Shown: positions 33,705-44,034 of the stretch, piece after piece | Position numbering within the stretch: the first letter of the stretch is position 1 | Layout: the number at the start of each line of letters is the position of its first letter | From: Mya arenaria | Taxonomy: Eukaryota > Mollusca > Bivalvia > Myida > Myidae | Direction of reading: 5' to 3' | NCBI RefSeq assembly: GCF_026914265.1 | Contig: NC_069135.1 | Coordinates: 9,894,887-9,958,886, forward strand | DNA: 64,000 nucleotides | Position numbers and translations under genes: made by a program | The notes under the pieces: generated by a model | Seen by the model: only the letters and a program-made list of their open reading frames with translations | Databases searched by the model: none | Told to the model about the DNA's origin: nothing

Positions 33705-36108
33705 GTCTAAAATAATAACTGGAGCATAATGAAAACGATGCAAAAATTTAATTAATGACTACGAACAAATCACCTTAAACTCGTTACATACAGACTGACA
33801 TGCAAACTTTGCGCATGCATTACAAAGAAGGGCTTGAAATATCATCCCTACCATTGTGACTCATTCAGTTAGACGCGTTAATGTCCAAATCGAACGTTTT
33901 TGTTGCGGTATTTCACTTCGAATCAGCCTCTCGCAATTTTGACCTTGACCGCACACTCGCCTATATCTGAAATGCAAGAAGCGTTTTCATTGGACGGCTA
34001 TCATTCCTGGGTTTTAATGACGCAATTTGGAAAAGCCTTCAAATATTGTCCAAAATGAAAGTAGAAATACCGCAAAAAAAACCGTGCTACTGTTTAAATC
34101 GAAAGACACGAAACCTGCTTTTAAAATGATAAATATAAAATAACAATAGTTTTTCAGTTCACTACGTAAAAAGAAAATGAAAATATCTTTCCCCAACCGC
34201 CAGCGTGTTGACCTCGATATCCCTATACTGGACGCTTGCATCTGATCCGTACATGTCATAACCGGGTAATCAGATAATAGACTGGTTCACCAATTTTCTA
34301 AGATTATTGTAAGATACATTCTGCGCATTCGTGGTTTATTCTTTTATGTAAAAATATTTAAATAAAAAAGAGAAGTTTTCTCAACAACTGTGCATTTATG
34401 ATATTTTTTCTCTAAAAGAGTTATTTAAAAAAAAATCTCTGGTTTTAATTTGCCTTATATTTTCAAAGCTTCACATATTAGATGATTACCAATCTTCTAT
34501 TGCAAAATCGAACAGGAACCAGTCTAATGGCGAACTGCGTCCGAGAGCGGACGGTAAGAAACGGCGCATGCGCGATCAAAACAATGAAAACGCCGCATGC
34601 GCAAGCCCATTGCACCAGGGACACTTCTAAAACAATCAATATATGCGCCGGGCGCCGATGCGCCCGCGCAATAATGAGTTTGAATGTACTTTCTTCCTAC
34701 GTTGTATACCTATATACATCAGGTAAGTGTTGAAAGTTATGCCTATACTATGTATAAATGATTTGGCAAGCGCCGTGTTTAATTGTTAGTATTGTTCAGC
34801 ATGCTCTGCTTTTTTTGGAAAGTGTCAAATGAGTATCTTCTAATGTCATCACCCCATTGTATGTCAAAGGAACACTCGCATCAATTTTAATGATATGATA
34901 GGTTTCATCAATGACTTTCTGATAACTATGTACTGTTTTATTCTATGCTCTAGTTAATATATAATAAATATTCTGTTCTGTTATGTTCCGATATCGCCTT
35001 TGTAGTTAAAACATGCAACAAATTGAATTCCTATTATTGATATCCTATGTGGAAGATTGCCATGCAGGTCAAAATATTTATGACCTACTAGAAGTCCAAC
35101 AATGTCCCGTACAAAAATAAAAAAAATCTTTTTATTTTTAACAGATGTCGAACTGATCAGAATATAAGGATTAGAGTATATTGCATTTCGAAAGTATGTT
35201 TAATTATACGTTATAGACTGGTTATCGTTGGCTTGAAATTGAAAAGCACAAACACACCAACTATACAAAAAAATGCTATCTATTTTATGTACCAGGAATA
35301 CATGCCCCTTATTGTAAAATATGCACATTTTTGGTCAATGTAAATGAATAACTTCGTATATGTTGGAAAACTCGTCGCTGCGTGGTGTTCTTCTTTCAAG
35401 GACAAGACACCTTCAGATGGTCCAAATATCGGCAAATACAATCGTAACAACTCGGCCATCTCCGGCAAGCTTCGAGATAGACCTCGTAAATAGTAGTAAG
35501 GATATATGAAAGTGCGATGCGGCTACCGGCGATTAACATCCTTTTCAATCCGCGTAAAGAAGGCCCATTGTAACAACAAGGAAATGGATTGTGTTAAATT
35601 AAAAGTTCTTGTTTAAGAGAAAATATTTATTGTAACCTCAAACAATGTTCGTTTTATGAATATTTAGATGTTTCCTTATACATGAAGCACTCTAGAAAAA
35701 TCATGAGCACACAGAAAATGTACTTGACAGTAATTGAAATGATCATACGGTTCATGGCATGCACGAATCATTACATCGGATTAAATGCATGCATGGACTA
35801 AATGTCAGCATTTTCTCAACAGCCATAGGATTACCCTATGAAATGTAAGTTTTAAGTCATACGTTGCTTGTGTTATTGTTCACACCATGCTTTGCCATTC
35901 TAACAACATTACTATTCTGTAAAATCATTGATTGCATTGTGCAGAGTTTTGTGGGTTATGGGTGGGTGTGAACTTGGCACCCAGTCAGCTTTACCAGCTG
36001 ATAGCCATGCATGCCTTTACTTCGGCATTATTGGGTTTGGGCTGTTTTTGTCTAAACAGTTCTGTGGCCAGTGTGCTCAATTGGTAGTACCATACAACGG
36101 CCATGTGG
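33705..36108. other. Intergenic with a CpG-rich patch near 34,530-34,680
   Basis: Mostly AT-rich. Around 34,530-34,680 there is a compact CpG-rich patch ending at a good splice donor (ATCAG|GTAAGT at 34,724), a candidate promoter plus first exon on the plus strand. On the minus strand at 35,468 a start codon in good context opens MPEMAELLRLYLPIFGPSEG, another possible first coding exon. Neither is joined to a recognised gene. Confidence 0.3.
34564..34602. promoter_or_regulatory. Two NRF1-type motifs
   Basis: GCGCATGCGC at 34,564-34,573 and CCGCATGCGC at 34,593-34,602 match the NRF1 consensus (YGCGCAYGCGCR) and lie 29 bp apart, in a CpG-rich island within otherwise AT-rich DNA. Such pairs are usual in constitutive animal promoters. 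Confidence 0.5.
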
Positions 36109-36111
36109 CTA

Positions 36112-36416
36112 TACACCAGTCAATTGTAACCACGCCTCCCCCCCCCCCCGGGCGGGGAATAGCGGGGACTTTGACATTCAGTACAGCCAACACCGGCTAA
36201 AATCCCCGCCATGCGCGGATGATAAAATGGTAAAATCCCTGCAAAATGCCCCCACACCTCTAGTGAAGGCCCATTCCCTCTATATTTTAAGTGAAGACAA
36301 AACCGCCGCATTCACCTAGCACTGCCACCTGATAGGTAAAAACACGGCCCATTTCCTCGTTTAACCCCAGTATACCCCCGGACCTTGGGTCAGGGGGGGT
36401 ACAATTGACTGGTGCA
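36112..36416. mobile_element. GC-rich MITE, copy 4
   Basis: 305 bp, ends ACACCAGTCAATTGTAACCA and ACAATTGACTGGTGCA. Flanked by CTA (36,109-36,111 and 36,417-36,419), again a 3-bp duplication but not TAA. Confidence 0.85.
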
Positions 36417-36419
36417 CTA

Positions 36420-37424
36420 AGTTGACAGAACTTGTCTTCAAATAGTATTTGTTCACGGCGGGTCATGCTTCACTTTACCTCCTAGGCTTTGGTGAAACCC
36501 ACTCATTAAAAGTTTCTTTACACATTCTATTTGTCTTGTCTTTCTATACATTTTATTTGTCTAAATATATTACCGGTCTCTTTAGCAATATCCTTGTGCC
36601 TCTTTGAGTACTTGGCTTGACGGTTTGGTTTTAAATACATTGTTTTGAATGTTTTATTTGCACACAACAATGATGATGATGATGATGGCACTATGCTATG
36701 CCAAAGCCTCAAACATTTTCTTCAAACAAAAAAAAGGACATTCAGAATAACTTTTATTACATCATTTGAGAAAATAAACTCATACAATCAACAAAATAAG
36801 CATGCATCTGTATAATCACAAGTCATGTTATGTGTTTGTTAAATTCAACTTAAAAAAGAAAATAAATATTGGTTGCGGTAAGCAATGCTCATCACTTCAA
36901 ATAAACATTCCAACAGACTGAAAAACAAATCAACACCAATGGAAAAACTGTTTGCAATTCAGCTAGTATCTTATTTTATGCCTAATCAGATTGCTATGCA
37001 AGCTGAAAGCACTCTTTCAGTCTGTTGCCAAAGTAGAAACACGTACAGACATCCTTTGCAAGGATGTGCCCTATTAAAGGCTTTTCTAAAGTCTTAAAAA
37101 ATTAACTGAACAAAATAGTTCTTTATTTGGTCTGCCAATGCCATCTGTTTCTGTTTTTGTAGTTATCTTCCCTCCTTAATATAGGAAAACTACTTTCAGC
37201 GTAGATAAATCCTTTACCATATAACCCTTTTATGTGTCTGGGTGTATCTAATAATCACAGGCCAACAAATGACTTTTATCTGCAACTTCCCATCAGTATT
37301 GAGTCATCAAATATTTGAGATGACAAGATGTTTCACTGAACGCTTTGTTTCCATCTTGCACTCATTTCCCCAAGGTAGGCGTTGTAGTTGTGTTAGATGA
37401 TTTCCATGCATTGCAGGTCAATCC
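36420..37424. other. AT-rich, (GAT)n tract near 36,669-36,687
   Basis: No coding region recognised. It may hold the 3' untranslated region of the small minus-strand gene model that ends at 37,425; a minus-strand AATAAA lies near 37,125. Confidence 0.45.
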
Positions 37425-38785
37425 TCATACAATGGCATTTTTGATTTCATTCGGATTCAAGTGCCTGAAATAGAAAACATAAAATACAACAGAAATAATA
37501 GGAATTATATTTTCAGATCAATTATTTTAAAAGCCTGTACAACAACAGAAAAGTATTCACAAAATATTAAGTGCAACATCAATTTAAAGCTGCATCCTCA
37601 CAGTTTTACTGTTCTGCCAACTTTTGATTTTTGTCTTTTAACGGGCCAATTGGCAATTATTGTGCAAATGTATGGAAACCAGTGATATAAGACTGCTGAA
37701 TTAATATCAGATCACAGTCTTTCATATTCAAGATTGAAAATTTGGTATAAATGTCTTCTACTTAGTCATATAAGGTCACACATAATAGAACATATTTCAA
37801 TTGTTTGGAAAATAATTTGTTGCTATTTAAGCCATATAGTTGTGTACATTTAATTTTATTACTCCTTTGATATCAATTGAGGGCTTTTGAAGAATGACCA
37901 AGAACAACTGTCAATCTGTGGGAGAGCAGCTTTTAGCTCTGGACTACTGGTAAATTTAAAAATATGAAATGAAATTGTTATCATGTTTAAATTCCACTAC
38001 AATGTTGATATTTTAATAATAATACTATCAATCCTTGTTGATTAATTGTACAAACATGCAGGTATATTTGGGCTTAAACCAATAGGATGCTTGATTGGTA
38101 ATTTCGAAAATAGCACAACCATTACCTCATCCGCCTTTTTTCATTAGAACAAGCCAGGAATTCAGAGTCGGCTGCACCACTGGTACCATACTGCTCTCTG
38201 AAAATGACAATAAGATTAAAATTTAAATGTCTGCATTTCATTTGCACAGTAAAAATGTAAGCATTTTTCAATGTTTCTGCATCACCACCACAGGTGGATA
38301 TCATGGAATTTAACCATGAAGTTGAAACTGAGATCAATAATAGTAATCTTACTCCCAGCTTGAAAGAAATGTGTGCTGGTTTATGCGTTCAAACTCATTT
38401 GGCTAAACCACTTGAATGAATATCTTATTTATTTAGAGAGCTATATTAGTGAACAGGCATCAATTGTGCCATTACATTAGGCTGTTCGATACCAACACTC
38501 ACGGACATATAAACCATACTTCCTTGGTTAAAAGAATGTAAATTTTAATTTAAAAAAAATCAAGTTAATGAAATGAATATCTGTCAAATAGAAGAAGACT
38601 TTACCCCACCCACTAAGAATTAATGACATTTCCATTTAGTTTCTCATTAGGGCTCTTTTAAAACCATTTTTACATTTTAATAAAATACAATAAGTATAAA
38701 AATATCACTTACACACAAATAAGTGGTAAAAGTTACGCTCCTCATTCTGTCTTTGGTCTAACATATCTCTTGGTTGTTTGAACAT
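37425..38785 (-). CDS. Possible three-exon small gene, unrecognised (~104 residues)
   Basis: A phase-consistent model on the minus strand: exon 1 38,785-38,713 (start MFKQPRDMLDQRQNEERNF, donor T|GTAAGT), exon 2 38,327-38,126 (acceptor TCTCAG, contains AADSEFLACSNEKRRMR, donor GAG|GTAAT), exon 3 37,464-37,425 (acceptor TTTCAG, HLNPNEIKNAIV, stop). Introns 385 and 661 bp; the second contains a MITE (37,584-37,935). The exon ends look like real protein, but the middle of exon 2 (about 38,180-38,235) looks like intron sequence kept open by chance, so an exon may be wrong. No family recognised. It could be an assembly of unrelated open segments. Confidence 0.35.
37584..37935. mobile_element. MITE family 2, copy 2 (diverged)
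   Basis: Ends TTAAAGCTGCATCCTCACAG and CTGTGGGAGAGCAGCTTTTA match copy 1 at 29,164 with several changes, and interior landmarks are shared. Confidence 0.8.
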
Positions 38786-38789
38786 CTTC

Positions 38790-39759
38790 TTGGTCGGCCA
38801 TGATGGACTATTTTATATTATATTATATTATATCCGAGGCCATATCTTGATACTAGCCGAGGAGTTCCGATTGCGGCAAATACTGTATTTTCTCACAACA
38901 AGTCTAGGATTGTCAATGCGAGCGAGTAGGAGGCCGATGAAACATCATTTTACATGATTAGACGAATAAACGCAACAATCATGTTTGCTACCTCATCTGA
39001 GTTTTCCAGTTTAGAAAAGCGCACGTTTAAATCATATCTGTTTATGAGAACAGATAAATATACCGACGCTATGTTTAAACTTACTGGCATTTACGCGGTA
39101 GACACCGTCAGTAACTTTCGAATTGGAAAAATGTGCAAAAACTGCGAATGATGCATATATACTTGATTTAAAGATTTAAATAATAATATTTAATGATGAA
39201 AGTAAAGTAAGCAGGGAAATAAAAACGTGCATCGTTCGATCATTCCAAATGTGAACGTGTTTGGGCCAATTATAATTATACTTAAAATCTTAAAAACAAC
39301 CAAGCAACACTTGATATTGTTGATGTTGTCTTCCTGGATATTACAATCTAACACCGCTACCACAAGCAGCTACTTAAAAGATATGAATGACCACTAATGT
39401 TTTTCAATGCATTGCGCCAATTAGAAATATGTTGTACTGGCATGGTTTTTCATGTTCACCATGTTATATGATAATAGTACTGTCAGCTTAAATAATGTCC
39501 TCGAGAGCGAACCGATTGAATGTTGGTTTATTGTGCTTTGTATCAAATACATTAAGACACAATGAAATGGTAAATATCCTAGAGTTTTGTAAAGTGATTG
39601 ATTTCATTTGAAATACATTGCTCTTGTTGAACTGAAGCCGGCATCTAACAGATTCGTCATGAAACTCCTGGTAAACACTTGCCACTGTGTTTCGAATTAT
39701 GCAGGGGACAGCTCCATCCATTTGGAGGCAGGGGGCGTGTCCAGGGAAAATTTAGACTT
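38790..39759. other. Intergenic; dispersed repeat at 39,480-39,680
   Basis: Contains a short TATAT-rich run near 38,812-38,833 just upstream of the small minus-strand gene model, and the second copy of the repeat seen at 15,551-15,755. No gene seen. Confidence 0.4.
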
Positions 39760-39985
39760 AGCTCGTCTGATGACATTCAATTTATTGTTCCCAGAATCAG
39801 AATCGCTGACACATAAATAGCTGTGATTGGGCCAAAATGGTGGAATGCTCTTCAAAGAGACAATAAACATCAGTGAAAATTCTCTTTTAAAAGGAACTAA
39901 AAACTTATTTGTTGAGTCTGTCCTATAATTGCAGTGGTTACACGTTAAAGTGATTCGTTCATGCTTTGTAAAATGCACTTTTTTA
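39760..39985 (+). mobile_element. Possible LINE 3'-end fragment
   Basis: The segment around 39,832-39,920 reads GPKWWNALQRDNKH-like and then SFKR-LK-YL-like in neighbouring frames, the usual C-terminal end of several LINE ORF2 proteins (W-LP-...FK-LKTYL). It is followed by AAATAAAG near 39,990. Short and degenerate. Confidence 0.45.
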
Positions 39986-40004
39986 ATTATGAAATAAAGT
40001 GTGG

Positions 40005-41636
40005 CAAATCATCAGGAGTGTTAAAAAAATACCAAAAGTTGAAACCTTCAGCCCTTGTTGATATTTGCTCAAATATCGTCTTTGAAGATCACAATTTTCA
40101 TTAGCGTTTATGACGCAATTGAAAATTAATTTCGGCTGTGCTGTTGCGTGATTGGTTGATTGACATTATCACGTGATGTTATCTATGTATCCATAAGAGG
40201 TCAACAAATCTTTATATGCGACATTCAAAATAACGATAAAAAGACAGTACATCGCTTTGTTTGAAATCCGACTGAATATATTTAAACAACTTGTTAAAAC
40301 GTTATATTCATTATTATATTTTCTCACTTATTGTAAAATAAATTGGGTGTTTGTCGGTAAGTGCTTGAAATTCAATGAAATGACTCATGTGTTTACCGCG
40401 GTTTATTATTCATTACTGCTCCATATGATGATTTATTTTTATCCTTCTGGCTATTTGAATGATAGTATACATGTGTAAATTGTTTACTTGTGTTTAACAT
40501 AATTAGGATGTTTAATTATTCATTAATGTTTTATATGACCTGTTGTTTATCGTTGCTGATGCTATTTGAATAATTGTACGTATACATGTGTAAATTGTGT
40601 AAAGCTGTATGACATTATGTTTTGTTTTTAGAAGGCCATATTGAAAATATGATGTTTTATAGTAGACGTGTTATACGGGATTCTTCAAGTCCCTAACGTG
40701 CTAACGGGTTTGTGCAAAAACGGGGTGGGGGGGGGGGTTAATAAATATTGAAATGGTATTTAGAAAAGTTTTTCGCGGTTGATATAGATAATAAAGGTTT
40801 ATTTACATATTTTATCATATAAGTGCAAAGATATTTTGCGCAAAACAAGCATTCAATGCAATAATTAAAACACAGGATTTACCTTTCCGATAAAACGAAA
40901 CTGACACAGACAACATTTATGCCAAGCGTATATTCTTATATTCACACGAGAACATACATACACGCACGTAAAAGTAATACTATAGATATATATGTTTATA
41001 TACAGTCATTGAACATTCCCCTATAAAACATGTTGAAAAAAAAATCTGAATTTATTATAACAAACATGACATATATTGCAACTTTTGAGTTTAGATTATT
41101 GACTGTTTGTTGGTAGTAGGCGCGTAACTATTCTATATTGAACGATGTGTAAGGAAACGTCAATTGTTGATTGACATTAAAAATTATTTCGTTTTCCATT
41201 CATTCATTCTATTTTTTTGCAGTAGTCAATCCATTTTTCTTCGATTTTAAATATCTTGAAAAGCCTGCATTTGACCCTTTTATATTTTCTGGAAGGTGTT
41301 TAAAAAAAAATATAAATATATGAAAGCTACATAAATATTTGTTTAGATTTTCACTGAGTAGCGTAAAATCGATTTTGTTTACGTCTGTCAAAACCCAATT
41401 AGTTACATAACATATTAATTAAAGTACAAGGCCTTCAGTCCAAGATTCAATTATCTGATACTATCGCAATATTGATGACACTATTTTAATGTAAAATTCA
41501 TACAAAACATGGACATGCACATATCTAATATACATTTTAATAGGCAACTTTTAAACCGATCCCAATTTTCGCTAAAAAGGATATTAGTATATGCCAGTAC
41601 ATTGAGCAATAGTGTTAGACTAACCTACAAAATAAC
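40005..41636. other. AT-rich intergenic, 5' flank of the second glycosyltransferase gene
   Basis: No gene or element recognised. A G-rich run lies near 40,722-40,738. Confidence 0.6.
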
Positions 41637-43112
41637 ATGAAATTGTATTTAAGGTTAACGGTTATAACGTTCGTGATTTCGTGTATTGTTATAATAACCT
41701 TGTTTATCAACATCAACGCCACATGTAGTTTGAGCAGCAATGTCGTGCATGGGGACATTCGTCATAATAACACATTCTTTCAAACGCACTCAGCTCGGAA
41801 GTTTGGCCCAAGAAGGAAGTTTCTGCAAAGGCAATCTGACATAGCAGAAAAATACAAGAAAGGTCTTGCACCCAAGAATATATCAATTCCAGTGCAAGAA
41901 ATTACCAATGCCGGCCGAAATGTGCATGGAAGGGATAAATGGACTTGGTCAAATCTAGACGAAGATCAGATACATGTGTTCATTGGAAAGGTCGAAGATG
42001 TGTGTAACGGAAACTTCATTGGATACGACAATAGTTTTGCATTGCTAAAAAACGTCACTGTTGATCCGAAATTTGGGCATGGCAGAAAAGGTGGTGAAAA
42101 CATATCTGATGTCATAAATCAGAGAGAAGATTTGGAATATCATACTTTAGAAAAGGGGTACTTCAAGCTGCGCTGTCAGGAAGGTAAACCATACCATTTC
42201 AAACAGACAAGCCATTTAAATGACTGGTTTAATGCACTAGAATTTTACAACCAGTCCACTAAAATAATATCTACTCAACAACGGTTTCATATGACAGCAA
42301 TCGCGATAAAGAGGTTTGAATACGCAAATCTATATCACACAATGACGGATTTTTACAACGCATTTCTGGTCGCTAAAGTTCTTAAGCTGGCACCTGACCA
42401 CGTGACCGTATTTATAGTGGACGGACACCCTGCAGGTGCGCTGGACGACACTTGGTCACGAATTTTCGGTGGAATAATTCGTGCAGGTGAGATAACTGAA
42501 GCAGTAACATTCCAGCGTATGGTCTGGTCCACCATAGGCTACGACAGCATGCTTAACAGCCACCATCTACATCAAGTGCCATTTCTGGAGGAATTTAGGA
42601 GCTTCTTTCTCTCAAGGCACTCTTTACATTTCAACGACGCACTCAACTGTGATAATCTGACGGTAGTACTCCTTTTACGAAAAGACTATTTAGCTCATCC
42701 TAGAAACCCATCAGGATCAGTAAGCAGAAAAATAGCAAATGATAAAGAACTTGTTCAAAGTCTTATGGAATTTTTGCCTCAACATAATGTGATAAGTTCT
42801 CAAATCGATCTTCTTTCAATGAAAGACCAGTTGAGTCTTATTTCACGGACGGACATACTGATTGGCATGCATGGTGCCGGCCTAACCCACACATTGTTCC
42901 TACCAAAGCATGCCGGCTTGATCGAGCTGTACCCGAACTACTGGCCTACTTCAAATGTACACTTTCAGGCTATGGCACGCTGGAGAAACCTCAAATACTT
43001 ACAGTGGCAGAATACTGATCCTTCTAATGAACATGCAAATAAATATACAGTCATTAGCAAAACTGCCCTTTTAGACATGGTGAAAAGTATGCATTCTTCC
43101 ATATGCAGCTGA
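41637..43112 (+). CDS. GT61-family (EOGT-like) glycosyltransferase, copy 2
   Basis: Intronless, 491 residues, the same length as the copy at 25,401 with no alignment gap. It has the same layout: a type II anchor at about 5-27, a glycosylated stem, then a family-61 domain with YANLYHTMTDFYNAF, VDGHPAGALDD and DILIGMHGAGLTH. Compared residue by residue, 48 of the first 138 positions differ but only 16 of the last 353. The change is abrupt at AACGTCACTG (42,051, equivalent to 25,815), where a 157-base stretch without a mismatch begins. The 3' untranslated regions are alignable but clearly diverged. The catalytic motifs are intact, so both genes look functional; different stem regions could give different localisation or partners. 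Confidence 0.93.
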   Translation: MKLYLRLTVITFVISCIVIITLFININATCSLSSNVVHGDIRHNNTFFQTHSARKFGPRRKFLQRQSDIAEKYKKGLAPKNISIPVQEITNAGRNVHGRDKWTWSNLDEDQIHVFIGKVEDVCNGNFIGYDNSFALLKNVTVDPKFGHGRKGGENISDVINQREDLEYHTLEKGYFKLRCQEGKPYHFKQTSHLNDWFNALEFYNQSTKIISTQQRFHMTAIAIKRFEYANLYHTMTDFYNAFLVAKVLKLAPDHVTVFIVDGHPAGALDDTWSRIFGGIIRAGEITEAVTFQRMVWSTIGYDSMLNSHHLHQVPFLEEFRSFFLSRHSLHFNDALNCDNLTVVLLLRKDYLAHPRNPSGSVSRKIANDKELVQSLMEFLPQHNVISSQIDLLSMKDQLSLISRTDILIGMHGAGLTHTLFLPKHAGLIELYPNYWPTSNVHFQAMARWRNLKYLQWQNTDPSNEHANKYTVISKTALLDMVKSMHSSICS

Positions 43113-43401
43113 GGGAATAACTCACTAGATGACACAGATATGACAAATTGGGTTTCCACATCCAGAAATATTAACTTTCTTATGAAAACTGTTATCAACC
43201 CCGAAACGAGCAAATACAATTTATTTAATTTTTTTGTGTAATTTAATGTCACTTTTATGAAAGGAATTTCACCAGTAATTGCATCGCTCTCAACGTTTGT
43301 TGCATTCGCTTGATATTATATTAAGTTAATCACTAATACTTTCGAGTTTCGAGCGTTAACTAAATTATATAAACGAACCGACGAACTGTCTTTTTATCAT
43401 T

Positions 43402-43737
43402 GTGGTAAATGTCGCTACATATCGTGCGCGTCTAAGACACAACTATAGTGATTTAAATTCCTGCTTGTTTTGCAACTACTCTGGAGACTCGCCGCTATGT
43501 GCACATTGTGAAGAAATAAATGTAATAATGTCTTCTTCCGTTGTACACTATTCACAGAAGAACCTAAATAAACCTATATTAAATATTTTTATAAACACAA
43601 GACAATTCCTGCCGTTGAGCACAGCTAAATTTCTTTTCGGTCTTGACTGCATTTCCGAAGATCAAAATGTCTTTTTCCTCAGAAAGTTCATTGTTCTATC
43701 AAAACTACCGATCGTTTTAAGTAACAATTCGTAGCAA
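43402..43737 (+). mobile_element. LINE ORF2 C-terminal fragment
   Basis: A 110-codon open frame reads as the C-terminal zinc-finger end of a LINE: ARLRHNYSDLNSCLF, then paired cysteines (CNYSGDSPLCAHCEE), then FLFGLDCISEDQNVFFLRKF, the usual LLFG...E...IF-VQKFI ending. It starts abruptly, as expected for a 5'-truncated copy. It could be mistaken for a small gene next to the glycosyltransferase. Confidence 0.6.
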
Positions 43738-43824
43738 GAGCCCACTGTTATCTTTTCAATATTTCTTTTTCTGAAATATTTCCCTTAACTTTTCTGATAA
43801 TATTTTCTAGTTTAATACTTATGT

Positions 43825-44030
43825 GAAAAAGTACAGAAACCAGCTCAGTAACAAAAAGGTTTAACCATAAACCCGGTTTACTGGCACTGGGTAAACGCCA
43901 AAGACACAGAACACAAAAAAATCACAAACAAGAAACATGGAACAACAGCACAAAACTCCACAAACAGCACCGTGCATACATACTATATATATATATAACT
44001 AGGTATGTTTATCAAGGAATGTTAGAAAGA
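43825..44030 (-). repeat. Dispersed repeat with internal (TA)n, minus-strand copy
   Basis: Inverted copy of 48,940-49,150: both contain AAACCGGGTTTATG, TTTGGCGTTTACCCA or its variant, TGTTCCATGTTTCTTGTTTG and a TA-dinucleotide tract followed by a GGTATGTTTATCAAG-type end. The (TA)n tract is short here (about 43,985-43,999). Confidence 0.8.
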
Positions 44031-44034
44031 AGCA

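Noticed and set aside
43402-43734. 110-codon open frame as a small gene downstream of the glycosyltransferase
   Set aside because: Its residues follow the pattern of a LINE ORF2 C-terminus.
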